Below the pieces are notes generated by a model. That model was not told where the DNA came from, did not search any database, and saw only the letters and a program-made list of their open reading frames with translations. The translations under genes and the position numbers were made by a program. This document shows positions 34,260 to 44,639 of a DNA stretch of 64,000 nt, one piece after another. The stretch spans positions 675,362-739,361 of the forward strand of contig LNAC01000681.1 of NCBI GenBank assembly GCA_002007465.1. The letters run 5' to 3'. The stretch comes from Ailurus styani. Its lineage: Eukaryota; Chordata; Mammalia; Carnivora; Ailuridae. How positions within the stretch are numbered: position 1 is the first letter of the stretch; each line of letters begins with the position of its first letter.

Positions 34260-34400
34260 ACATCTGTGCTTCTCAAACTTTCAGAGTGCTTAGAAATCAC
34301 CTGGTGACCTTGCCGGAAGGCAGATTCTGTGTTTTGAACTCGTTTCAGGTAATGCAGATGTGTTGGCCTGGGGATCACGCCTGGAGAGGCAAGGCCCCCT
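34260..34400 (+). mobile_element. MER5-like hAT DNA transposon
   Basis: gcttctcaaactttcagagtgc, ttagaaatcacctggtgacc, cagattctgtgttttgaac, gtaatgcagatgtgttggcc. It is MER5-type in order, with a diverged right end. Confidence 0.6.
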
Positions 34401-36884
34401 TCCACCTGCTGAACCCTGATGTCCAGGCCACGAAGAACCTCTCTGAGGTTGAACAAGTCCAGGGCCATTTCCTTTTTTTTTTTTTTTTTAATCACTCGCT
34501 ATATTAAAAAAGAGATGCCAAAGCAGTTATGGAAATATTGACATATTTTAAATGTTCACATCATGGCTGCCCCAGTACAATGCGATACAATTGTGCTGGT
34601 CCCAAAATGTATTCATTCCTGGAGCACCACGGGTGGCGGGCTGGGAGTGGGACCCAATTCTCGGGTGGTGGGATGAATGTCTTCCGCTCTTGTCAGTTTT
34701 CTCTGGGAATGAGTATGTGACAACTGTTGCTGAAGTGTCTGAAATGAGGCTCCTTGAGCACAAGGTAGCCCAGTGGCCCTGCAGGTTCCAGTGCACAACC
34801 CGAGTGAGTGAGGCTCTGAGACCTGGAGACCTGGAGACCTGGCCTTCCCGGCAGAGCCCGCTGGCCTTGTCCCAGCTTGGGGACTGCTTCTTTCCAGATG
34901 TTCCAAGGGATGTCTAATTCCTCCAGGAAATTCTTACCCTCTTTCATCCCCAGGGGGTGGGCCCACTGTGTCGCCTTAATTGGACACGGCAGGCCACGTC
35001 TTAGTGGGTGGGGAGCTTCGTGCAGAACAGGTCAGGGGAAGCTAACGGTGCCATCCTGTCCCTCTCCAGGGGCCAAGTGAGATCTGGTCCCACCTCTGCA
35101 GGACTCCTTTTAAGGAATCTCAGAAGCTGAGTCTAGGTCATCTAAGGCTTCCCAGCCCCTGAGGTGTTTCTTGAACCCCCAGTGTTTACAAATGGGATGA
35201 CTTTGAGCTGTAAGGGTTTTCTTATTTCAGGAAAGGAATTATAACAGCATTTCATTGAATACGAAGCTGGTTTAGTATCTTATAATACTATTAGACTTGC
35301 AACCCACCTACCCACCTAAAACATCCACACTTATTCTCATTAATCCTTGGAACCCAGCACAGGGTCTGGCTGGCACATAGTAGGCCTCAATGAATGAGTC
35401 AATGAAGTTTTAAGAGTAGTCCTATTAAACTCTAATGTCTCAGCTGTGTCTACAATGGCCCGGTGGGAGCCCCAGCGGACCCTCAGGGGACAGTGCCTTC
35501 CAAAGCCCACCCGGCAGGGCAGGCCTGTCAAGATTCAATGGGCCAGGTCAGCTCTCTCAGTCAAGACTCTGTGAAGACAATCTGTTCTCCCTGACACACC
35601 TGATCCTGTCATCTTATTCGGTGGCGGTACTTGTCCCTTTGGTGCGTCGGTGCTTCATCTAAGCCACAGCATGAGGGAAGTCATCCTCTGTGGCACGGGA
35701 GCCCCATGCCGTCCACCCCTGAGTGCTGCGGTGGCTGTGAAGGCCCACAGGTACCCAGGTCACACACACCATGGGCACTGTCCCCTCATGCTTGTGCCCC
35801 CCGGCTGGGAGTTACAGCTACCTCAAGTGTTCCTATTTGGAAGCATCCTGAATCCCTGCTTGCCTGCCCATCCAATTTCCCAGGCAGGCTGTGCAGCTTC
35901 CTCAGTAAATAGGTTGGCATGACACCAAACCCTCTCAGCCTTTAAAACCACTTTCTCCCCAGCCGGAGCTCAGTGGCAGCTCACCTGGCTGTGCGATTGC
36001 CTTGTGGACTCCCGCTTCCTCCCGTCCCTGGGGCTTGTAAACAAATCAGTGCTTCCTGGTAGACTGAGAAAGTGGGCTCTGTTTAAGGATAAGAGCATCA
36101 TTTAGACGTAATCAAGGATGCGGAAGAGACTTCGTCTTGGACAAAGACAGAGCATTTCTAAACCAGCCAAAGCTCTCTGAATGTGGGGGACTCTTCCCAC
36201 AAGGCTGGGATTGTGCAACTCTCAAAGAAATCAATTAGCTTGGAATGGAGTGATAAAGGGCTTTGTGATCAGAAAGTAGGCTTGCAACGCACCACCAAGG
36301 AAGAAATGTTAACCTCTTTCTCAATGAAGAGCCAGACTTGCATAGAGTCTTAGGGGCATGAAATAAATACAGACGTTAAATGCTGAAAAAAGAAAATGGA
36401 TCAAAACAGAGGCATGTGAACACATTTTTAATAATCAGAAAGCCAATTTATTGATGTAGTTTGAGCTTCAACTGGTACATGATAAATATCAATTAAAATT
36501 TCATTAAAGAATAGAATATGTTCCTACAGAAAAGAAGCATATCTGTAAATAATTAGTAAGCAGAAAAAGTAGCAGTGGGTGAAGAATCCCAGACCTAGCT
36601 TATCCAGTGTATTAATGAGTACTTTCCATTGCAAGTAGCAAAAAAAATCAACAAAATGGCTTAAAGAGTAAGGATATTTATTATTTATGTAACTTGAAAG
36701 TCCAGAGGGGGCTGAGCTTCGAGACTGGTAGGTCGACATCCAGTCGTGATTCCTGGTAGTCTCTGCTCCGCCCCCCTCTGTATCAGCTTCATCCCCAAAT
36801 TGCTGCTCACCTTCCCAACCCCCTCCAATGATTCAATGGAGCAGCGTGGGTTCATTAACTCACTGTGGAGGTAAAGACGAAAGC
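34401..36884. other. Intergenic, mostly unrecognised
   Basis: About 2.5 kb. It contains an isolated poly-T run (34471-34489) without a SINE body and a short L2/MIR terminal motif (ggctggcacatagtaggcctc, 35364-35387). At 36590-36740 (tccattgcaagtagc, atggcttaaagagtaagg, taacttgaaagtccag) there is text resembling a dispersed repeat I cannot name. GC-rich frames on both strands at 34529-35912 overlap each other and show no domains; no gene called. Confidence 0.4.
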
Positions 36885-37080
36885 TGTAGAGGCAGCCAGG
36901 CCTAACTGGAATCCTGGTTCTGCCTGAGAGCTGTGTGTCTTGGGCAAGAGGCGAACCACTTAAGTGCTAGCCTCATCATCTGGAAAATAGGGATAATAGT
37001 AACATCTGTGCCCTAAGATTGTTGTGAGGATTAAGTCACATAGTGAGATGGTGGCTGACATGTAAATTTAGTGATTTAGT
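36885..37080 (+). mobile_element. MIR
   Basis: ggaatcctggttctgcctgag, gtgtcttgggcaagaggcg, cctcatcatctggaaaatagggataatag, gattgttgtgaggattaag. Clear MIR core in the plus orientation. Confidence 0.85.
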
Positions 37081-37108
37081 GCTTAGTAAATTTAAGAAAT
37101 CACCCCTT

Positions 37109-37328
37109 TGGGCGTTCTGGGTGGCTGTCAGTTAAGCATCTGCCTTCGGCTCAGGTTGTGATCCTGGAGTCCTGGGATCAAGCCCCACATTGAGCTCCCT
37201 GCTCGGCAGGAAGTCTGCTTCTCTCTCTCCCTCTGTTCCTCCCTGCCATTCGTGCTCTGTCTTGCTTGCTCTCCCTTTCTCTTTCAAATAAATAAATAAG
37301 ATCTTAAAAAACAACAATAACAAAACAG
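37109..37328 (+). mobile_element. Can-SINE, older subfamily
   Basis: Head gggcgttctgggtggctgtcagttaagcatctgcc, tgggatcaagccccacattg, tail caaataaataaataagatc plus an AAC-rich tail. Short duplication aatcacccctt (37098-37108) and aactcacccctt (37329-37340). Confidence 0.94.
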
Positions 37329-37381
37329 AACTCACCCCTTGTCTTTATGGAATTTATTAAATGCTTACAAAGGAAAGGGTT

Positions 37382-37578
37382 GGGGCCCCTGTGTGGCTCA
37401 GTGGGTTAAAGCCTCTGTCTTCGGCTCAGGTCATGATCTCAGGGTCCTGGGATCGAGCCCCGCGTGGGCTCCTTGCTCAGCAGGGAGCCTGCTTCCTCCC
37501 CTCTCTGCCTGCCTCTCTGCCTACTTGTAATCTCTCTACTTCTGTCAAATAAATAAATAAAATCTAAAAAAAAAAAAA
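37382..37578 (+). mobile_element. Can-SINE, young mustelid-type copy
   Basis: Head ggggcccctgtgtggctcag, tgggttaaagcctctg, tgggatcgagccccgcg, ctacttgtaatctc, tail and A-run. Duplication aaaggaaagggtt at 37369-37381 and 37579-37591. Confidence 0.97.
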
Positions 37579-37591
37579 AAAGGAAAGGGTT

Positions 37592-40484
37592 AGGCACCGT
37601 GCTTACTTGGAGGGACAGGAGTTAGAATATAGACAAGTAAGTTGGCGGTTAGGATGTGGTGGGTTCCCTACCCTTGATCTCCTTACCCCTCTGACAGGAG
37701 CAAGACTAGGGACATGGTGGTCTGGTACCTGGTAAATGACAGAGACATAAGCAGGAAAAATGGGGAGGATGGGGACACTGGTTTGCTGGGTCACTTCAAG
37801 GGCTTTAGTCTCCTTTATGTAAAGTACAGATTTGGTTTCATGTCTAATTTCCCTTCAGGCTAAATAGTCTAGTATCATGGAATTGAATGGAAGGAAGGAA
37901 GTGAGGGAGAAAGGAAGGGAGGAAAGAAGGAAGGAAGGAAATAGGGAAGGAAGGGAGAAGGTTGTTCACTTAAAGGGAGCAGAACACAGTTATTGGTAAC
38001 ACAAGAAACTCAACAAGCTCTCTCGGGTTGGGAGATCAATGGGATTGTTTCAGCCCAGAGCACCTGTGAGGTGCAGAGCTCTGAGAGGGGCCAGGAGTCG
38101 GGGAAAATTATGTTCCTAGTTATTTTTTCTGGATGATGTTAGGGCAAGTACTTAACTGTGCTTAGTCATGTTCAATGCTTTTAGTAGATATCAAAAATTG
38201 AAACGGTTAAGCGACTTCCCCCAGGAAAAGAAAAAGCAGTCCAGACCTATTTAAAATAACCATTAAAGTTAAGACCTTTGACCCCTCTGAATTTTTAGCA
38301 GCATGCTACTACAACCTTCTGCCCACTGCCTGCCATTCCCTGTCCTGTTCTGGTCATAAGCAGGGGTTGAAGAAAAGTCAACCAGAAACTATAACCTTAG
38401 ACATTATCTTCCCAGATGAATTAGTTTAACCATTGAGTGACCTCTCCACCAGCCGCGGTGCCACAGGGGAAGTAGAGGCGGCCGGCTCCTGCTCCTGTGA
38501 GGCTCGCAGAGGATGGCCGGCAATGTCAGTGGAACGGGGGTGTGGTGAGCTCATGTGAGTCCCATCCCAGGCCCTCTGGGAGACTCAGTGCTCCCATGCG
38601 GATGGGTGCGGGAAAGATGGCAGCCTCAGCTTGGCATTTGCCCAGCAGCCCCAAGTCTGCCTGTTTGGGTCTGTTCCTCCCGCTTCTCCCCGAGCCACGC
38701 AGAACCAGACTGATTTGCCCCAACGCTGCCCCAGGAGCCCAGCTGAGGTCAGAATACAGTTGCATGCTTCTTCTCCAGAACACACCATTTCCTTGGGCAA
38801 CCAGCTCATGGCCCATTTTTAGTCTGACTAAACCCCACATCATCATTCAGTATAAAGTTTAGTGAAAGGGATCAGGTTGTAAAGGAAAGACTGTTGGGCA
38901 TCTTTTCAAGTTGGCTTGGTAGTTCCTGGATGAGAGAGGATGCCGGAAACACCTTGGCTCCAGGCGCACTTGCCCTTAAGAATGGGAAAAGAAAAGCCTG
39001 AAGGAAATGCCATTGGTTAAATTACTGTTACCAAAAAATAGCTCTCTTTCAGGGTGCTGGACTCAGGACATGTAAATCTTTCCTGTAAAATGATAAACTA
39101 ATGTGGGTGAGGAATTGGGTTACGGGGCTGGTCCAGCTCTGGTTCCTATCAATGGTCTGGCTGGTAGAGAAAGCGTTGTTCTGGAAGGAGAAGCAAGGGT
39201 GTTCTTTAGGGATAGGAATGTGCTGGGAGAAATTCCTTTTAAGCCGGGGTATAAAGAAGTTGCTGGAGCAAGCACTCTTGACCTCCTCTTTGCATCAGCC
39301 TCCAAGGCAGGGAGCACTCTAATTTCCCTTGGAACAGCAGAGTTATCTGCCAACAAGAGCAGCAGCTGCTTTTCTGTGTCAAAAAGAAAGAAGAAGGCAG
39401 GGAAGGGAAAAATCACCGACTTAAAGAGGGCAGTGAATATTTTCACTGTGTGGAAGGGATATTTGCAGCACATCTGGGCAGGATTCTAAACTTACCGACG
39501 GCTTAATGCAAGATTCTCATGCCTCCTGGGGATGTTTTATTGTGTTACTTCCAAGTTTTTATCACTTTATTTCCAATTTGCATCCTTGGGGATGAACAAA
39601 AATGCTTTTCTGAATCATAGGAAATGCTTCAAGCTGGGTACAATTTGATATTAACTGAGGATATTCAGGAGCCGTGAAAGAACTTAACACTTTTTCATAG
39701 ATTCTAAAACAGGATCCAAAGTGGCAAACATTATTTTTCCCCCTAATTTAATAAAGTGACAGAACAAGTTAAGTTATTAAAGATCTGACACCCTACCGGG
39801 ATTCCATAGTACTGAGGTAAACTGAATTACTCTTTCTAAATAATACAGCAGGGGAAAATGAAGGCATTACTGTCATGATGCTAAGAACAAATGAAGAAAA
39901 CACATTAAGCTTTATGAAGAAATTCATTCCTCAAGACTCCTATTTTTTTTTAAACAGTCAATTTGATTAAAGAGATTCTTTAATCCTAGATTACTTCATA
40001 GATACAACCACTTGCCATTTAAATTGCCTCACAAGCATGTGTGACTTAGGGGTTACCTACAATCTGGGGTATCAGGATGGTGGTAATAAAGATAAATTTA
40101 CCTCTGAAATATGCTGAGATGCCAAGAGACTCTGAGCAAATAAGTCCGAGACTATGAAAAGAAAAATGAAAATACTCATCTAGCCCAAACCTGTGTTAAT
40201 GAATATCGTAATACTTTAATTAGTAATGTGGGTTCTGGTAGCATTTTCAGAAAATTGGTAAACACAGTCTTCCAATATTTGGTTCTCTGAATTAATTTCT
40301 ACCCTTCACTAAGGGAAGATACTTGGAAGTATAGTCAAGAGTGCTTATGGTAGGAAGAAAATGATGGTGAAAATTACTGTTTATGCCCAAATACAAAGTG
40401 AGACTGTCCTTCAATATTATTACTCAAAAGAAAAGGAACCTGATAAGCAACACCTTATAAAGATTACCTGAGGAAGACATGGAT
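37592..40484. other. Intergenic, long repeat-poor stretch
   Basis: Nearly 2.9 kb without a transposon I can name. A GGAA-type simple repeat sits at 37888-37960 and a small CpG-rich spot at 38450-38530. A 128-codon plus-strand frame (39103-39489) faces a 117-codon minus-strand frame (39120-39473). Neither shows a recognisable domain or splice context, so I call no gene, but the sequence is unique and could hold conserved noncoding elements. Confidence 0.45.
37888..37960. repeat. (GGAA)n-type simple repeat
   Basis: Interrupted GGAA/GGGA units, e.g. ggaaggaaggaag and aggaaggaaggaaatag. Confidence 0.85.
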
Positions 40485-41245
40485 CTAAAATAGGGTTGTA
40501 TCATCAATAGATTAATGGAGAAAGATGTGGTATATATACAAAGGACTATTACTCAGCCATAAAAAGAATGAGATCTTACCATCTGCAACAACATGGCTGG
40601 ACCTAGAGGGTAACATGCTATGTGAAATAAGTCAGAGAAAGACGAATACTATATGATTTCACTCATATGTGAAATCTGAAAAAAACAAAAATAAAACAAT
40701 GAAGAGAAAAAAAGCAGAAACAGACCCATAAATACAGAGAACAAACTGACAGTTGCTGGGGTTTGAGGGGATGGGTAAAACGGGTGAAGGGGAGTGGGAG
40801 GTACAGGCTTCTAGTTAGGGAATAAATAAGTCACAGGGATGAAATAAACAGCATAGGGAATAGAGTCTATGGTATTGTAGTAATGTATGTGACACATGGT
40901 AGCTATACTTGTGAGTATGGCATAACATATACTGTTGTCAGATCATTAGTCCTACAACTGAAACTAATGCAACATTGTGTGTTAACTATACTTCAGTTTC
41001 AGGGGTGCCTGTGTGGCTCAGATGGTTAAGCATCTGCCTTTGGCTCAGGTCATGATCTTAGGGTCCTGGGATTGAGCCCTGGGTCAGGCTCCCAGCTCAG
41101 TGGGGGAGTCTGCTTCTCCCTCTCCCTCTGCCTCTTTTGCTTGTGCTCTGTCTCTCTCTCTTTCACAAATGGATAAATAAAATCTTTAAAAAGTAAAAAA
41201 AAAATTAAATAAAAAAACAAACTATACTTCAATTTTAAAAAATTA
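40485..41245 (+). mobile_element. L1 3' end, split by a SINE
   Basis: gatgtggtatatatac, attactcagccataaaaagaatgag, gcaacaacatggctggacc, gaaataagtcagagaaagacg, tcactcatatgtgaaatc, and 3' UTR text (gtacaggcttctagttag, taactatacttcagtttc). The tail resumes after the SINE as aactatacttcaatttta. Confidence 0.85.
41000..41219 (+). mobile_element. Can-SINE inside the L1 tail
   Basis: Head aggggtgcctgtgtggctcagatggttaagc, tgggattgagccctggg, tail cacaaatggataaataaaatc. Duplication aactatacttcagttt (40984-40999) and aactatacttcaattt (41220-41235), the target being the L1 3' terminus. Confidence 0.94.
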
Positions 41246-41257
41246 GTGAAGTAAATA

Positions 41258-41478
41258 AAATAGAATTGCCAGATTTAGCAAATAAAAGTCTGTATTTTTA
41301 CTTAGCTGGGCGTTCTATGCCCAGTTAAATCTGAATTTCAGATAAATACCTTTTTTTGTAATATAAGTATGTTCCATACAACACTTGTGGCATTTTTTAC
41401 TAAAATATATCTACTGTTTATCTGAAATTCAAATTTAAGTGGACACCCTGTATTTTATCTTGCAATTCTAGTCTAAAA
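41258..41478. repeat. Foldback (inverted-repeat) element
   Basis: Left arm tagaattgccagatttagc ... gttaaatctgaatttcagataaata (to about 41350) is the imperfect complement of the right arm tttatctgaaattcaaatttaa ... gcaattcta (from about 41417). The loop is A/T-rich. I recall a widespread mammalian MITE-like repeat with exactly this foldback but cannot name it confidently. Confidence 0.7.
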
Positions 41479-42011
41479 TTATATTAAAATGCTAATTTTG
41501 GATGATTATAGAAGTCACATGATGAAATGGATTTTTAAAAACAAAGACAAAGAAATTGACCAGGTTTAGCATTTAGTAATTATCTTTGGTGGTATGATAT
41601 ACCCAATTATAACTGTTGCCTATATGGTCAACAGGCCTTATAAAAATCACTTACAAAAGCCACAAGGTGTTTTGCACATGGTGATTGCTAAACGAAAACT
41701 AACAAATAAACAAAAATAAGCACAGGACAAGCCATTTCCTGTAATGTGAATGAATACCTGTGGCCTAGGTAAAATTTCCAGTGAGGGCAATATACATAAA
41801 AAGGAAAAAAATGCTGTATCTCATATAATTTCAGTGACATAAGAATGATATTTTAATCTTAAAAAGATTATGGCAATGACAAAGTAAAGTCAAAGATGCA
41901 TATAACAGAATGAATAAAATTACTCCATACAAGTAAGTGAAGGCAATATTCTAAAATAATATATTACTTTATTTATTGTGTAATTTTATGTATTTGTAAT
42001 TAAATTGATCT
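41479..42011. other. Intergenic, AT-rich, nothing recognised
   Basis: About 530 AT-rich bases. No gene or repeat recognised. Confidence 0.45.
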
Positions 42012-42048
42012 AAACTTTATTTTATTTTATTAAGAGAGAGCGAGCTTG

Positions 42049-43642
42049 AAGGACTGGCAAGATGGCGGAGGAGTAGAAGACCGATTATCATCAGGTCCCA
42101 GGAATTCACCCAGAGAGCTATCAAACTATTCTTAACACCTACAAATTCTACCTGAGATCGAAGAGAAGAGCAGAAATTCTAGGAACAGAAAATTGACCAC
42201 TTTCTGGAAGGTACGCCGTGCGGAGAAATGAATCTGAGGCGACGGGAAGACAGACCCCGGGGGGAGGGGCCGGCTGCCAGCAAGGGAGCGAGCAGCGGAG
42301 CACAGACTTGGAACTGTTAGAAGTCGGCTCCACGGAGGGACGTCGCCCGAGAGACCAAGCAGGGGGTGAAACCCCTGCAGGGACAGTGTGGTCTCAGGAC
42401 CCACGGGGACACAAAAAGACCAGGGGTGTCTGAGCGCAACTGAGCTTCCAGGTCTCAGAGAGAAGCCGGCGGGAGAGACAGAGCTGAGCTGAGGTGTCTT
42501 TCAGCTCGGGGTTACCTTGGGCTGTGATCTGAAGCGCAGCCGGGCCACTGATCTGTGAGCGGGGACCCCACGGGCGGCAGACCCGGAGACTCACCTTCCT
42601 CCTCTGGGAGCAGCAGTGCGGGAGCGGCTGCAGGAATCTGCCGGGTTCGGAGATTCTAAACGGGGCCGCGCCAGAGACAGAGACACTCGGTCACAGCCGG
42701 GGTGAGCTCGGAGCACAGCCGGAGACCAGGAGACGGGAGGGACTGCTTTTCTCTGAGGCGCGCTGAGGACTGAGGCCCCAGGCTCTCGGCTCCTCCGGGT
42801 CGGAGACTGGGAGCCGCCATTTTCAGTCCTGTCCTCCAACGAGGTACGGAAAGCGTTCAGGGAACAAAAGCTCCTGAGAGCGAACCCGAGCTGATTACTT
42901 AGCCTGGCCCCTGGCGAGGGCGGTGGGAATCCGCCTCGGGCAGAGACACTTGAGAATCATAGCAACAGGCCCCTCCCCCAGAAGACCAAGAGAAACAAAC
43001 AAACAAACCATCCAGTCAAAGTCAAGTTCAAGATTGCTGAGCTTTGTGGAACTCCAGAACTATGGAAAAGCGACGGAGAGAATTCATGGCTTTATCCCCA
43101 TGATTCTTCAGTCGTTCAAAGTTAAATTCATTGAATTTTTTTTCTTTGAATTTTTTTCTTATTTTTTTCTTTTAAAATTTTTCCCTTTTCCTATTTTAAC
43201 GTTCTTAACTCTTATATCGTATCAACACTTTTTATTCTCTTTTTTTAAAATTTTCATTGTTATAATCATATTTTATCCCTTCATTGTTTTTAACCTTATT
43301 TTTTTGGATACTTATAGGGTCTGTTCAATTCACCAATCTAATAGATATAGATAGATAGAGATAGATATAGAGATAGATTCATAGACAGACATAGATATAG
43401 AAACAGAAATAGATAATATAGATATAGGATTTTGTTTTATTCATTTTTGTGTGTTTTGCTTTTGTATGATTTTGTGTTTTTTGGGTTTTTTTGTTTGTTT
43501 GGTTTTGGTTTTGGTTTCTTTTCCCTCTTACTTTTCTCCCCAGTTCCAGGTCTCTTCTGAGTATGTTAGTGTATATTTCTCTGGGGTCATTGCTACCCTT
43601 TAGTATTTAGTTCTCTCATCCATCTATTCCTATCTGCATAAA
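42049..43642 (+). promoter_or_regulatory. L1 5' UTR with internal promoter
   Basis: It starts with caagatggcggagg (42058-42071), a YY1-type site (AAGATGGC) at the position where L1 promoters carry one. The first 850 bases are GC- and CpG-rich, as expected of an internal RNA polymerase II promoter; the last 550 are T-rich with a GATA-type microsatellite. L1 5' UTRs drive transcription from position +1 of the element. Promoter activity of this copy is inferred from family knowledge, not shown. Confidence 0.75.
43340..43430. repeat. GATA/TAGA microsatellite in L1 5' UTR
   Basis: Units of atagatag, gagatagatatag and variants, about 200 bases upstream of the ORF1 start. Such length-variable tracts help to tell L1 copies apart. 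Confidence 0.85.
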
Positions 43643-44560
43643 ATGACAAGGCGGAAAAAATCAACACAAAAAAAAGAACAAGAGCCAGTAATGACGGCTA
43701 GGGACCTAATCAATGCGGACATTAGTAATATGACAGAACTAGAGTTCAGAATGACGATTCTTAAGGTGCTGGCTGGGCTTGAAAAAAAAATGGAAGAAAA
43801 TAGAGAAGCTGTCTCTAAAGAAATAAAAGACCTTTCTGGAGAAATAAAAGAACTAAAATCTAACCAAGCTGAAATCAAAAAAGCTATTAATGAGGTGCAA
43901 TTGAAAATGGAGGCTCTTACTGCTAGGATAAATGAAGCCGAAGATAGGATTAGTGATTTAGAAGACAAAATGTCAGAGAAAAAAGAAGAGGATGAAAAGA
44001 GAGACAAACAACTACTGGACCATGAGGAGAGAATTCGAGAGATAAGTGATACCATAAGACGAAACAATATTAGAATAATTGGGATCCCAGAAGAGGACGA
44101 GATTGAGAGAGGGCCAGAAGGTATATTGGAGCAGATCTTAATACAGAATTTCCCTAATCTGGCAAAGGGAACAAGCATCAAAATCCAGGAGGCACAGAGA
44201 AGCCCCCCCAAAATTAATAAAAATAGGTCCACACCCCGTCATCTAATAGTAAAACTTACAAGTCTTAGTGACAAAGAGAAAATCCTGAAAGCAGCTCGGG
44301 ACAAGAGGTCTATAACATACAATGGTAGAAATATTAGATTGTCAGCAGACCTATCCACAGAGACCTGGCAGGCCAGAAAGAGCTGGCATGATGTATTCAG
44401 AGCACTAAATGAGAAAAATCTGCAGCCAAGAATACTATATCCAGCTAGGCTCTCACTGAAAATAGAAGGAGAGATAAAAATCTTCCAGGACAAACAAAAA
44501 CTCAAGGAATTTGCAAACACCAAGCCAGCCCTACAGGAAATATTGAAAGGGGTCCTCTAA
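43643..44560 (+). CDS. L1 ORF1 protein (RNA-binding chaperone)
   Basis: Intact 305-residue ORF1p. In mammalian L1s this protein trimerises through a coiled coil, coats L1 RNA in cytoplasmic particles and is needed in cis for retrotransposition. Visible: a basic N-terminus (TRRKK), a long heptad-rich helix at about 33-135 ([29 protein letters not shown]), an RRM-like domain opening with [10 protein letters not shown] (141-150) and a C-terminal domain with RHLIVKL (199-205), KEKILKAAR (211-219) and ILYPARL (264-270). The length is slightly under the human protein (338), mainly from a shorter N-terminal/coiled-coil part. The start is the first ATG of the open frame, after an in-frame-poor T-rich leader. 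ORF2 follows after 79 bases on the same strand and RNA. No frameshift is seen. Confidence 0.95.
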   Translation: MTRRKKSTQKKEQEPVMTARDLINADISNMTELEFRMTILKVLAGLEKKMEENREAVSKEIKDLSGEIKELKSNQAEIKKAINEVQLKMEALTARINEAEDRISDLEDKMSEKKEEDEKRDKQLLDHEERIREISDTIRRNNIRIIGIPEEDEIERGPEGILEQILIQNFPNLAKGTSIKIQEAQRSPPKINKNRSTPRHLIVKLTSLSDKEKILKAARDKRSITYNGRNIRLSADLSTETWQARKSWHDVFRALNEKNLQPRILYPARLSLKIEGEIKIFQDKQKLKEFANTKPALQEILKGVL

Positions 44561-44639
44561 GCAAAGAGAACCTAAAAGAAACATAGACCAGAAAGGAAGA
44601 AACACAATATACAGTAACAGTCACCTTACAGGCAATACA

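Noticed and set aside
34471..34489. Poly-T run as the end of an antisense SINE or processed pseudogene
   Set aside because: No SINE body or gene-like sequence follows it on either side.
42218..42433. 71-codon plus-strand frame as an L1 upstream ORF
   Set aside because: Short, arginine/glycine-rich composition of GC-rich 5' UTR, and no counterpart known to me.
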